From: Nocardioides caldifontis
GTDB taxonomy: Bacteria > Actinomycetota > Actinomycetes > Propionibacteriales > Nocardioidaceae
Assembly: GCF_008087345.1 (NCBI RefSeq)
Contig: NZ_ML701737.1
Coordinates: 248,001 to 312,000 of the forward strand
Direction of reading: 5' to 3'
Length of the DNA: 64,000 nt
In this document: positions 30,862 through 39,005 of the stretch, in pieces
Layout: every line of letters begins with the position of its first letter
Position numbering within the stretch: the first letter of the stretch is position 1
The notes under the pieces: model-generated
Seen by the model: only the letters and a program-made list of their open reading frames with translations
Told to the model about the DNA's origin: nothing
The model's database searches: none
Made by a program: the position numbers and the translations under genes

Positions 30862-31332
30862 TCACCAGCGGTAGTGCGCGAAGGCCCGGTTGGACTCGGC
30901 CATCTTGTGGGTGTCCTCGCGACGCTTGACCGCGGCGCCGAGGCCGTTGGAGGCGTCGAGGATCTCGTTCATGAGCCGCTCGGCCATGGTCTTCTCGCGG
31001 CGGGCCTGCGAGTAGGTGACCAGCCAGCGGAGGGCGAGGGTCATCGAGCGGGTGCCGCGGACCTCGACGGGGACCTGGTAGGTCGCGCCACCGACACGGC
31101 GGCTGCGGACCTCGAGGGCCGGCTTGACGTTGTCGAGCGCGCGCTTGAGGGTCACGACGGGGTCGGTGCCGGTCTTCTCGCGGCACCCCTCCATCGCGCG
31201 GTAGACGATGCGCTGAGCGGTCTGCTTCTTGCCGTCGACCAGGATCTTGTTGACCAGCTGGGTGACGACGGGGCTGCCGTAGACCGGGTCGATGTCGATC
31301 GGTCGCTTGGGAGCGGGGCCCTTGCGCGGCAT
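30862..31332 (-). CDS. rpsG: 30S ribosomal protein S7
   Basis: A 156-residue S7, head-assembly initiator and, in E. coli, str-operon repressor. [20 protein letters not shown] and the C-terminal [14 protein letters not shown] are fully conserved. The ATG at 31332 shares one base with the rpsL stop (TGATG). The longer open frame upstream is a shadow of rpsL. Confidence 0.97.
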   Translation of the reverse strand: MPRKGPAPKRPIDIDPVYGSPVVTQLVNKILVDGKKQTAQRIVYRAMEGCREKTGTDPVVTLKRALDNVKPALEVRSRRVGGATYQVPVEVRGTRSMTLALRWLVTYSQARREKTMAERLMNEILDASNGLGAAVKRREDTHKMAESNRAFAHYRW

Positions 31333-31706
31333 CAGCTCTTCTCCTTCTTCGCGCCGTAGCGGCTGCGAGCCTGCTTGCGGTTCTTCACGCCCTGGGTGTC
31401 GAGCGAACCGCGGATGATCTTGTAGCGCACACCGGGCAGGTCCTTCACACGACCGCCGCGGACGAGCACGATCGAGTGCTCCTGGAGGTTGTGGCCCACG
31501 CCCGGGATGTAGGCGGTGACCTCGACGCCGCTGGAGAGCCGCACGCGGGCGACCTTGCGGAGCGCGGAGTTCGGCTTCTTCGGCGTGGTGGTGTAAACGC
31601 GGGTGCACACGCCCCGCCGCTGGGGCGAGCCCTTCAGTGCGGGCGTCTTGTTCTTCGACACCTTGTCCTGGCGGCCCTTGCGGACCAGCTGCTGGATTGT
31701 GGGCAC
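31332..31706 (-). CDS. rpsL: 30S ribosomal protein S12
   Basis: A 124-residue decoding-centre protein. K43 ([11 protein letters not shown]) and K88 ([10 protein letters not shown]) are the streptomycin-sensitive residues, so no classical resistance substitution is present; D89 is the usual methylthiolation site. The GTG at 31706 gives the conserved [12 protein letters not shown] start; the open frame extends upstream without homology. Confidence 0.97.
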   Translation of the reverse strand: MPTIQQLVRKGRQDKVSKNKTPALKGSPQRRGVCTRVYTTTPKKPNSALRKVARVRLSSGVEVTAYIPGVGHNLQEHSIVLVRGGRVKDLPGVRYKIIRGSLDTQGVKNRKQARSRYGAKKEKS

Positions 31707-31803
31707 CGCGTCGTTCTCTTTCCTCTGGAGGTTCTCGGTCTTTGCTGCTGAGCTTCTCTGTCGTGACCGGAGGCCGGCTGTCCCGCACCAGCCGCCGGAG
31801 ACG

Positions 31804-31828
31804 GACCCCGCGGTCGGGCGTGTCGCCC
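31804..31828 (-). promoter_or_regulatory. Two-hairpin leader motif upstream of rpsL
   Basis: RNA-sense GGGCG-ACA-CGCCC hairpin followed directly by a GACC-4 nt-GGTC hairpin, about 98 nt before the rpsL start codon. It is identical over 23 nt to the rpsJ leader motif at 15957-15982. The stems are conserved, and only the second loop length differs (4 against 5 nt). Confidence 0.65.
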
Positions 31829-31946
31829 GATGCAGGCCGCGGCGGTCGGACCGTCGCGGAGAGCCTCGATCGAACGCTGCGAGTGCAGCCACGCGCCTCA
31901 CGTCCAAGCACGCGTGATGGCCTGGATGTCCCAGGCACGATTACCT

Positions 31947-31975
31947 AGCCTACCGGCACGGTCAGGGAGGGTCAA
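31947..31975 (-). promoter_or_regulatory. Promoter of the rpsL-rpsG-fusA-tuf operon
   Basis: A near-consensus housekeeping promoter: -35 TTGACC (31970-31975), 17-nt spacer, -10 TAGGCT (31947-31952). Transcription would start near 31940, leaving a leader of about 235 nt. The same TAGGCT -10 box occurs before rpoB. Confidence 0.75.
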
Positions 31976-32123
31976 AACGCACAGGGTCGCCCCTCCGGAC
32001 TCCCGGCTCGGAGGGCTGCAAGCGTCCTCCCGGGGCTATCGTGCACTGCGCAACGCGACCGTGACCAGCACCGGCACACCGGACGCCGGTGACGCACCGG
32101 AACCGACCAGACGGGGGACGACG

Positions 32124-32810
32124 ATGGCCACCACCGCGCCGGAGCGCCGGCACCCCGACCCGGCGTACCTCGCGAGCCTCCGTGCCTACCTGGAAGGCTA
32201 CGCGGCCCGCACCCCGGTGCGCCGCGTCGCCGTCGTGGGCAACGCGCCGCTCGGGCCCAGCGAGGAGCGGGCCGCGCTCATCGACTCCGCCGACCTGGTC
32301 TTCCGGTGCAACTCTCTCGTCCTCGACGAGCCCGGCCGCCCCCCCACCCTCGGACGGGCCACCCACGTGGTCACCCTGGCGCGGGCGACCCGGCCGACCC
32401 CCTGGGTCTTCCAGGACTACCGTTCGCGGGCCTACCTCGTGGTCGACGTCGGCGCCACGCGCCGCCCGAACCCGCCCGGCAACCCGCCCAACTGGCCCAC
32501 CGACCTGGGCGCCTGGCCGATCTCCAACCGCGAGCTCGGCATCCCGCTCAAGATCGCGATGCGCCCCCAGCGGATCGGGTACGGCGCGGTCCCGACCACC
32601 GGCACCCTGATGGCGTACGTCGCCCACGAGCTGTTCGGGGGCCCGGAGCTTCACCTGACGGGGTTCTCCTTCCTCAGCGACCGCGGCCAGACCGAGTGGC
32701 AGCACCACTGGGGGTCGACGGTGCCGGTGCACCCCGCGCACAAGCTCGACGCGGAGGGCGCGATCCTGCAGTCCTGGGTCGACGGCGGGACGGCTACGTT
32801 CGTCCCCTGA
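32124..32810 (+). CDS. GT29-like sialyltransferase homologue
   Basis: A 228-residue protein that I read as a compact family-29 glycosyltransferase. All four sialylmotifs can be traced: motif L at 33-64 (VAVVGNAPLG, then ALIDSADLVFRCN), motif S at 155-183 (VPTTGTLMAYVAHEL, then LHLTGFSF), motif III as HHWG at 194-197, and motif VS as H206-x4-E211. GT29 enzymes use CMP-nonulosonic acids as donors. The neighbouring CMP-pseudaminate genes suggest it transfers Pse to a surface glycan. There is no signal or membrane segment, so it would act in the cytoplasm. Function inferred. Confidence 0.6.
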   Translation: MATTAPERRHPDPAYLASLRAYLEGYAARTPVRRVAVVGNAPLGPSEERAALIDSADLVFRCNSLVLDEPGRPPTLGRATHVVTLARATRPTPWVFQDYRSRAYLVVDVGATRRPNPPGNPPNWPTDLGAWPISNRELGIPLKIAMRPQRIGYGAVPTTGTLMAYVAHELFGGPELHLTGFSFLSDRGQTEWQHHWGSTVPVHPAHKLDAEGAILQSWVDGGTATFVP

Positions 32811-32870
32811 GACCTCCGCGCGTCACCGACCAGCCCCACACACACACGATCTCGGACGACAGGGAACCCC

Positions 32871-33515
32871 ATGGGTGTCAAGGACACGGTCAACCGGCTG
32901 AAGGACTCCTCCGACGACCGGCTGGACCAGCTCGAGGCGCGGCTCGACCGCCAGCGCGAGCAGCTGGTCCGCCAGGGCGAGCAGCTCGCGCGCCAGCGGG
33001 CCCGGCTGGACCGGCAGCAGGCGATGGTCGAGCGCCAGGCCGCCCGGCTCGACCGCCAGACCGACCGGCTCCGCGACCACGCCGACCAGGTGGCGAAGGC
33101 CGCCAGCTCGGCCCTCAAGCTCGTGGCGGTCACCGAGATCCTCGGCAGCCAGGTTGCGGCCCTCGAGACCCGTCTCGCGGACCTGTCCGAGAAGGTGGGC
33201 GGGGCGGCGGTCACCGCGGCGCCCGGCGAGGTCGACGAGGCGCGGTCGCTGCTGGAGGAGGTCCGGGCCGAGCACCGCCGGGTCCGGGAGCGCTTCGGCA
33301 TCGTGGCCGCCTACGAGGAGCGGGTCCGTCGGCTCGAGGAGACCCTCAGGGACGACACCCAGCGGGCGCTCGACGACTTCGTGCGCACCGCGCGGTCGCT
33401 GGCCAAGGAGCTCGACGCGCCCTTCGAGGACACCGCCTCCGGCGACGCGGACGAGCAGCACGAGGACGCCCGCGACCAGGACCCCGGTGACCAGGAGACG
33501 GACCGGGAGGAGTGA
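32871..33515 (+). CDS. Coiled-coil protein of unknown function
   Basis: A 214-residue, highly charged, helical protein. Residues 15-75 are heptad-like repeats of R/Q/L (LDRQREQLVRQGEQLARQRA), a second helical segment covers about 85-180, and the tail is acidic (D/E-rich). No signal peptide, membrane helix or recognised domain. It follows the GT29-like gene by 60 nt on the same strand. It could scaffold a glycosylation complex, but nothing in the sequence proves that. Confidence 0.6.
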   Translation: MGVKDTVNRLKDSSDDRLDQLEARLDRQREQLVRQGEQLARQRARLDRQQAMVERQAARLDRQTDRLRDHADQVAKAASSALKLVAVTEILGSQVAALETRLADLSEKVGGAAVTAAPGEVDEARSLLEEVRAEHRRVRERFGIVAAYEERVRRLEETLRDDTQRALDDFVRTARSLAKELDAPFEDTASGDADEQHEDARDQDPGDQETDREE

Positions 33516-33531
33516 CGGCGTCAGCCGTGGG

Positions 33532-34263
33532 TCACTCGCCGACCCGCTTCTGCTCGACGTGCGCGTTGAGCGCGACAAGGTCGGGGTGGGCGTCGAGCAC
33601 CCGCACGATGCCGGCGCAGTCCAGCCGGTCCGCGCCGTGGTCCTCGACGAGCCTCCGCACGAGCTCGAGGTCCTCGGCGGTGTCGACGGTGACCCGGTAG
33701 CCCGAGCGGTCGGGCGCGAAGGTCAGGTTGCGGACGGTCACCCGGCCGCTGACGTTCTCCGCGAGGTACGGCGTCACGTGCTCGCGGTGGCCGGGCAGCC
33801 GTGCCGAGCGGTCGGCCTCCTCGAGCGCCGCCCGGGAGAACACCTCGAAGTCGAACCCACGGGGGAACGTCCGGGGTCGGGTGTTGGTGACGTAGCCGTC
33901 CGGGTCGTCGAGGCGCAGGAACTCCTCCACGCCCGCCGCGACGACCGCGCCGTCGACCAGCGGGCAGTCGGAGGTCACCCGCACCACCACGTCGAGCCGC
34001 TCCTGCTCGGCCGCGCCGCGGAACCGGGCGAGCACGTCGTGCTCGCTCCCCCGGAAGACGGCTGCCCCGACGGTCCGCGCCAGCTCGGCGACGGGGTCGT
34101 CGGTGGCGTTGGTGGTGGTGGCCACGACGACCGGCAGCCCGGCCTCGGCCAGCCGCGCCAGGTGGTGCTCCAGCAACGTGCGGGCTCCGACCCGCTCGAG
34201 CACCTTGCCCGGCAGCCGGGTGCTGGTGGTGCGGGCCTGGGTGACGACCGCGACGCGCCTCAC
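33532..34263 (-). CDS. pseF: PseF/SpsF-like cytidylyltransferase
   Basis: A 243-residue nucleotidyltransferase. The N-terminal QARTTSTRLPGK (9-20) is the CTP-binding loop of the CMP-sugar synthetase/SpsF family, and RVTSDCPLVDGAVV is the metal-binding region. Beside PseB, PseC, PseG/H and PseI genes it is the best candidate to activate pseudaminic acid as CMP-Pse. GTG start with four-base overlap to pseC. The symbol is assigned from context; SpsF-like proteins also occur outside Pse pathways. Confidence 0.75.
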   Translation of the reverse strand: MRRVAVVTQARTTSTRLPGKVLERVGARTLLEHHLARLAEAGLPVVVATTTNATDDPVAELARTVGAAVFRGSEHDVLARFRGAAEQERLDVVVRVTSDCPLVDGAVVAAGVEEFLRLDDPDGYVTNTRPRTFPRGFDFEVFSRAALEEADRSARLPGHREHVTPYLAENVSGRVTVRNLTFAPDRSGYRVTVDTAEDLELVRRLVEDHGADRLDCAGIVRVLDAHPDLVALNAHVEQKRVGE

Positions 34264-35384
34264 CGCAGGAGCTCCGTCAGGGTCTCGACAACCCGGTCGA
34301 CGTCCTCGTCGCGGAGCTCGACGAACAGCGGGAGCGACAGCTGCTCGGCGTAGAACTGCTCGGCGTTCGGGCACAACCCGCGCCGGTAGCCGAGGTCCTC
34401 GTAGACCGGGTGCCAGTAGACCGGGACGTAGTTGACCTGCACCCCGATGCCCGCGGCACGCATCCGCTCGTACACCTCGCGGCGGCGGCCGTCGAGGACC
34501 CGGACCGGGAAGAGGTGCCACAGCGGGTCGGACCCCGGCACCTGCTCGACCAGCCGCAGCCCGTCGACGTCGGCCAGCCCCGCGCGGTAGCGCGCGACGA
34601 TCTCGCTGCGCCGCTTCTTGAAGGTCGCCAGGCGGCGTAGCTGGCTGAGTCCGAGCGCGCAGGCGACGTCGGTGAGGCGGTAGTTGAGCCCCAGCGCGTG
34701 CACCTCCTGGTGCCACCCGCCGGGATCGACCTCGCGGAACCGCGCGGGGTCGCGGACCAGCCCGATGTTGTGGAACTCCCGGGCCCGCTGCCCCAGCGCC
34801 GGGTCCTTGTGAACCACCGCGCCGCCCTCGCCGGTGGTCAGGTTCTTGGTCGGGAAGAACGACAGCGCGGTGAGGTCGGCGAGGTCGCCGACCGGGCGGC
34901 CGTCGAGGGAGCCGCCGAAGGAGTGCGCGGCGTCGGCGAGCACCAGCGCGCCGGCGTCCCGGGCGACCGCCGTGAGCGCGGCGTAGTCGCACGGCTGGCC
35001 GGCGTAGTCGACGGCCGCGACCACCTTGGTGCGCGGGGTGAGCGCCGCCTCGACCGCCGCCGGGTCGACCAGCGCGGTCTCCGGGTCGACGTCGGCGAAG
35101 ACGATCGTGGCGCCGTGCATCGAGGCGGTGCTCGCGGTGGCGACGAAGGTCATCGGCGTCGTCACCACCTCGTCGCCCGCGCCGATGCCGAGGCTGTCGT
35201 ACGCCGTGTGGAGTGCCGCGGTCCCGGAGGTGGTGGTGACCACGGGGTGGCCGCCGACGGCCTCCGACAACGCCGCCTCGAAGGCGTCGACGGCGGGACC
35301 GGTGGTCAGCCAGTCGCCGCGCAGGACCGCGACGACCGCCTCGACGTCCTCCTCCGAGACGGACTGGCGTCCGTAGGGCAGCAC
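34260..35384 (-). CDS. pseC: UDP-4-amino-4,6-dideoxy-N-acetyl-beta-L-altrosamine transaminase
   Basis: DegT/DnrJ/EryC1-type PLP aminotransferase of 374 residues, the predicted second step of pseudaminate synthesis. The PLP aspartate is in DAAHSFG (151) and the Schiff-base lysine is K180 in FFPTKNLTTGEGG. MLPYGRQSVSEEDVEAVVAVL is typical of PseC. GTG start four nt after pseB. The C-terminal YVPVYWHPVYEDLGY is also PseC-like. Confidence 0.88.
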   Translation of the reverse strand: MLPYGRQSVSEEDVEAVVAVLRGDWLTTGPAVDAFEAALSEAVGGHPVVTTTSGTAALHTAYDSLGIGAGDEVVTTPMTFVATASTASMHGATIVFADVDPETALVDPAAVEAALTPRTKVVAAVDYAGQPCDYAALTAVARDAGALVLADAAHSFGGSLDGRPVGDLADLTALSFFPTKNLTTGEGGAVVHKDPALGQRAREFHNIGLVRDPARFREVDPGGWHQEVHALGLNYRLTDVACALGLSQLRRLATFKKRRSEIVARYRAGLADVDGLRLVEQVPGSDPLWHLFPVRVLDGRRREVYERMRAAGIGVQVNYVPVYWHPVYEDLGYRRGLCPNAEQFYAEQLSLPLFVELRDEDVDRVVETLTELLR

Positions 35385-35388
35385 GGTC

Positions 35389-36372
35389 TCAGTCCAGGGT
35401 GTCGAGGAGGTCGCGGATCTGGTCCTGGGAGTACCACTGGTCGTTGAGGTCCGAGCGGTAGACGAAGCCGTCCTCGACCGCCTCGGCGTCCTCCGGCGCC
35501 TGGAAGCCGAACGTCCCGAGCTCGGGCTGGACCAGGTAGCGGTCGGCCAGCCTCAGCACGCGGCGCCCCTCGTCCGGCGAGATCATCTCCTCGTGGAGCT
35601 TCTCCCCCGGGCGGAGCCCCACGTCGTGCATCGGTGCGCCGGGGGCGACCGCCTCGGCCAGGTCGACGATCTTCATGGACGGGATCCGCGGGACGTAGAG
35701 CTCGCCGCCGTTCATCAGGTCGAAGGAGTCGACGACGAACTTCACCGCCTCGGGCAGCGTGATGAAGAAGCGGGTGCAGCGCAGGTCGGTGATCGGCAGC
35801 GACTCCCCCGCGGCCGCGAGCCTGCGGAAGAACGGGATCACCGATCCGCGGCTGCCCATCACGTTGCCGTAGCGGACCACGGAGAAGCGGGTCACGTAGT
35901 TGGCGGCGTAGTGGTTGCCGGACACGAACAGCTTGTCGGCGGTCAGCTTGGTGGCGCCGTAGAGGTTGATCGGGCTGGAGGCCTTGTCGGTCGAGAGGGC
36001 GACGACCTTCTTGATGCCGGAGTCGATCGCCGCCTCGATGACGTTCTGCGACCCCAGCACGTTGGTCTTCACGAACTCGTAGGGGTTGTACTCCGCGGTG
36101 TCGACCTGCTTCAGCGCCGCCGCGTGGACGACGTAGTCGACGCCGTGCATCGCCCGGTGGAGCCGGCGCTCCTCCCGGACGTCGCCGATGAACCACCGCA
36201 GCCGGGGGTCGTCGCCGAACCGCTGGCGGACCTCGTACTGCTTCAGCTCGTCGCGGGAGAAGACGATCAGCCGCTGCGGGTCCAGGTGCTTCAGGGCATG
36301 GTCGATGAACGCCTTGCCGAAGGACCCGGTGCCCCCGGTCACCAGGATGTTCGACCCGCTCAGTACTGACAC
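35389..36372 (-). CDS. pseB: UDP-N-acetylglucosamine 4,6-dehydratase (5-inverting)
   Basis: First enzyme of the predicted pathway: a 327-residue soluble SDR enzyme. The NAD-binding GGTGSFG lies at 13-19. The catalytic set D129-K130 (STDKASSPINLYGATK), Y138 and K142 is the inverting dehydratase signature. It lacks the N-terminal membrane helices of FlaA1/CapD-type enzymes. GTG 36372 is the first start that gives the conserved NILVTGGTG beginning; the open frame continues upstream without homology. First gene of pseB-pseC-pseF. Confidence 0.9.
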   Translation of the reverse strand: MSVLSGSNILVTGGTGSFGKAFIDHALKHLDPQRLIVFSRDELKQYEVRQRFGDDPRLRWFIGDVREERRLHRAMHGVDYVVHAAALKQVDTAEYNPYEFVKTNVLGSQNVIEAAIDSGIKKVVALSTDKASSPINLYGATKLTADKLFVSGNHYAANYVTRFSVVRYGNVMGSRGSVIPFFRRLAAAGESLPITDLRCTRFFITLPEAVKFVVDSFDLMNGGELYVPRIPSMKIVDLAEAVAPGAPMHDVGLRPGEKLHEEMISPDEGRRVLRLADRYLVQPELGTFGFQAPEDAEAVEDGFVYRSDLNDQWYSQDQIRDLLDTLD

Positions 36373-36421
36373 GCGCGCTATCGTAAGCGGCCGGTTTCCC
36401 CGAGCCAGGTGGTGACGCGCG

Positions 36422-37924
36422 GTGCCCGAGCGACGCTTGGAGGTGCTCCTGCACGCCGACGGGGGGCCGTCGATCGGGGCCGGCCACGTGGTCCGGTGCC
36501 TCGCGCTCGCCGAGGAGCTGCACGCGCGCGGCCACGGAGCCACGCTCGTCGGCCACGTCGAGGGGGCGCTGCTGCGCGAGGGGCTCCGGGCGACCGGGAC
36601 CCAGCACGTCCCGCTCTCCCGTGACGAGCCGCCCGGGCCGGCGCTCGCCCGGCTGGCGGAGGAGCGCGGGGCCGACGTCGTCCACGTGGACCGCTACGAC
36701 GTCGGTGAGCTCGTCGAGGCGCTGGAGGGCGGTCCCCTCCTCACCACGACGTACGACGGTCCGCACGGCGTCCGGGCCGCGCACCTGTCCTTCGACCCCA
36801 CCCTGGGGGCCGAGCACGACCCGCCACCACACAAGGGGCCGGCGCTGAGGGGGGTGCGCTTCGCGCCGCTGCGCCGCGGGGTCACCGCCCGCCGTGGCGA
36901 ACCGCGGGACGCCACGGGCGACCGCCTCCGGGTGCTCGTGGTCATGGGCGGCACCGACGCCCGCGGGCTCCTCCCCCGGGTCCTCGAGCTGCTCGGCGCC
37001 TCCGGCCACCCGCTCGACGTCGTCGCCGTCGACCCCACCGCCACCGGTCCCGTGGTGACCGACCACGGGAGCGCGCGGGTGACCCGGGTCCCGCCCGACC
37101 CCGACATCGCCGCGCTGCTGGCCGGTCGTGACCTCGTGGTCAGCGCCGCCGGCACGTCGGTGCTCGAGCTGCTCTGCCTCGGGGTGCCGGCCGCACTGGT
37201 GCAGGTGGTGGAGAACCAGCGCACCGGCTACGACCGAGTGCTCTCCGCGGGGGCCGCCTTCGGGCTCGGCGACCTCGGTGACACCGGGGACCTGGCCGCC
37301 GCCCGGGCGGTGCTGGCCGAGGCCCTGACGGATGAGGGGCTGCGGGACGCGGTGGCCGCGCGGGGGCGCCGGCTCGTCGACGGGCTCGGGGCCTGGCGGG
37401 TCGTCGGGGCCTGGGAGCACCTGGCCGGACGCGCCCAGCGTCCGGCGACCGAGGACGGGCTGGAGGCCCGCGACGCCACCCTCGACGACGCGGCGACGCT
37501 GCTGGGTTGGCGCAACGACCCGTCGACCCGGAGCGCCTCGCGGAGCACCGCCGAGGTCGGCGCCGAGGAGCACCGGCGGTGGCTCGAGGCGTCGCTGGGC
37601 CGGGACGACCGGCACCTGCTCGTCGTGCGCGACGGGGCGGCGGAGCTCGGGACCGTGCGCTGGGACCGCGACGAGGCCGGCGAGTGGGAGGTCTCGATCA
37701 CGGTCGCGCCGGAGCACCGGGGCCGCGGGCTCGCGGCCGGCGTCCTCGCCGCCGGCGAGCGGGCGCTGCTGGAGCGCGAGCCCGGCGCGGTGACGCTGCT
37801 CGCGGCCGTCCACGTCGACAACGCCGCGTCCCGGCGGCTGTTCGCGGCCACCGGGTGGACCCCCGACCTGCCCGCGGACGACGACGGGTTCGTGCGGCTC
37901 CTCAAGCAGCCGCGGACCGCCTAG
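36422..37924 (+). CDS. PseG-PseH fusion: UDP-sugar hydrolase plus N-acetyltransferase
   Basis: A 500-residue two-domain protein. Residues 1-330 are PseG-like: GPSIGAGHVVRCLALA holds the catalytic histidine H22, and the C-terminal lobe has VVSAAGTSVLELLCLGVPAA and the VVENQ nucleotide-binding stretch. Residues 345-495 are a GNAT acetyltransferase (RDATLDDAATLLGWRND; acetyl-CoA loop VAPEHRGRGLAAG near 428; HVDNAASRRLFAATGW) that fits PseH. One polypeptide would therefore N-acetylate the 4-amino group and release the sugar from UDP. GTG start, divergent from pseB by 49 nt. Its stop overlaps the pseI stop in a shared CTAG. Confidence 0.85.
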   Translation: MPERRLEVLLHADGGPSIGAGHVVRCLALAEELHARGHGATLVGHVEGALLREGLRATGTQHVPLSRDEPPGPALARLAEERGADVVHVDRYDVGELVEALEGGPLLTTTYDGPHGVRAAHLSFDPTLGAEHDPPPHKGPALRGVRFAPLRRGVTARRGEPRDATGDRLRVLVVMGGTDARGLLPRVLELLGASGHPLDVVAVDPTATGPVVTDHGSARVTRVPPDPDIAALLAGRDLVVSAAGTSVLELLCLGVPAALVQVVENQRTGYDRVLSAGAAFGLGDLGDTGDLAAARAVLAEALTDEGLRDAVAARGRRLVDGLGAWRVVGAWEHLAGRAQRPATEDGLEARDATLDDAATLLGWRNDPSTRSASRSTAEVGAEEHRRWLEASLGRDDRHLLVVRDGAAELGTVRWDRDEAGEWEVSITVAPEHRGRGLAAGVLAAGERALLEREPGAVTLLAAVHVDNAASRRLFAATGWTPDLPADDDGFVRLLKQPRTA

Positions 37925-38982
37925 AGCAGCTCCCAGGAGAGCGGCGTGCCGCGCTCGGCGTCCCGGGTGAACCGGCGGCCCAGGACGGTCTCCAGCGCCG
38001 CGGGCGGCAGCCCGCCGGCCGGCCGCACGGAGCGCACGTTCCGCGCGGTCACCGGATCACCGGCACGGACGTCCTCGACGACGTAGAGCGAGCGGCGCAA
38101 CCGGAGCACCGCCTGCTCGGACTCGGTGGGGCCGAAGGCGGTCCCGCTCCTCGACGCGCGCCACGCGGTCTCGGTCTCGCGGCGCAGCAGCGCGAGCTCG
38201 GCGGGCTCGAGCGAGAACGCGCTGTCCACCCCGCCGTCGTCGCGCCCGAGCGTCACGTGCTTCTCGATGCAGACCGCGCCCTTCGCCACCGCGGCGACGG
38301 CGGCGCCGATCCCGAGCGTGTGGTCCGAGAGGCCGACCGGCACCCCGAACGCCTCGTGGAGCACGGCGATGTTGCCGAGGCGGGCGTCGTCGGGGTCGGC
38401 CGGGTAGGACGCCGTGCAGGCGAGCAGCACCAGCTCGGTGCAACCGCCGTCGGCTGCGGCGTTCACGGCGGCATCGATCTCGGCGAGCGTCGCCATTCCG
38501 GTCGACATCAGCACCGGCTTGCCGGTGCGGGCGATCTCGCGGATCAGCGGCAGGTCGACGATCTCGGCGGACGCCGTCTTGTACAACGCGACGCCGCACT
38601 CCTCGAGGAGCTCGATCGCGGTGGGGTCGAAGGGGGTCGAGAACGCCACCAGCCCCTGCTCACGGGCGCGGGCGAAGATCGGCTCGTGCCACTCCCACGG
38701 GGTGTGCGCCTCCTCGTAGAGCTGGTGGAGGGTCCGGCCGCCCCAGAGCCCGTGGTCGTCGGTTACCCGGAACTCGGGCCGGTCGACGTCGAGGGTGAGC
38801 GTGTCCGCGGTGTAGGTCTGGATCTTCAGCGCCTGCGCCCCGGACGCCGCGATGGCGTCGACGATCGCCAGCGCGCGGTCGAGGTCGCCGTTGTGGTTGC
38901 CGGACATCTCGGCGACCACGAACGGCGGGTGGTCGGCGCCGATCCGGTGGCCGGCGGCCTGGACAGTCGCTGCGAAACCCAC
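37921..38982 (-). CDS. pseI: Pseudaminic acid synthase
   Basis: A 353-residue NeuB-family enzyme condensing the 6-deoxy sugar with phosphoenolpyruvate. VAEMSGNHNGD (23-33) and ALKIQTYTADTLTLD are the PseI-type rather than NeuB-type signatures; LYKTASAEIVDLPLI and STGMATLAEI continue the barrel. A SAF/antifreeze-like C-terminal domain covers about residues 290-350. GTG start. It lies 23 nt after the FAD/Fe-S dehydrogenase gene on the same strand and so may be transcribed with that group rather than with pseB-C-F. Confidence 0.88.
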   Translation of the reverse strand: MGFAATVQAAGHRIGADHPPFVVAEMSGNHNGDLDRALAIVDAIAASGAQALKIQTYTADTLTLDVDRPEFRVTDDHGLWGGRTLHQLYEEAHTPWEWHEPIFARAREQGLVAFSTPFDPTAIELLEECGVALYKTASAEIVDLPLIREIARTGKPVLMSTGMATLAEIDAAVNAAADGGCTELVLLACTASYPADPDDARLGNIAVLHEAFGVPVGLSDHTLGIGAAVAAVAKGAVCIEKHVTLGRDDGGVDSAFSLEPAELALLRRETETAWRASRSGTAFGPTESEQAVLRLRRSLYVVEDVRAGDPVTARNVRSVRPAGGLPPAALETVLGRRFTRDAERGTPLSWELL

Positions 38983-39005
38983 GGCGCCACCCTACGGCCG
39001 CCGGC

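Larger units (their letters stand above)
31707..32123. promoter_or_regulatory. Divergent region upstream of rpsL
   Basis: This 417-nt stretch separates rpsL from the divergent GT29-like gene. The minus-strand side carries the str promoter (31947-31975) and a leader of about 235 nt with the two-hairpin motif. On the plus side, TATCGT at 32037-32042 is a possible -10 box for the GT29-like gene, without a convincing -35. Confidence 0.6.

Noticed and set aside
31332-31706. Streptomycin-resistance allele of rpsL.
   Set aside because: Lysines 43 and 88 are unchanged.
33532-38982. Legionaminic or N-acetylneuraminic acid pathway instead of pseudaminic acid.
   Set aside because: There is no NeuC-type hydrolysing epimerase; a PseG-type hydrolase, an inverting dehydratase and a PseI-type TYTADT segment point to pseudaminate.
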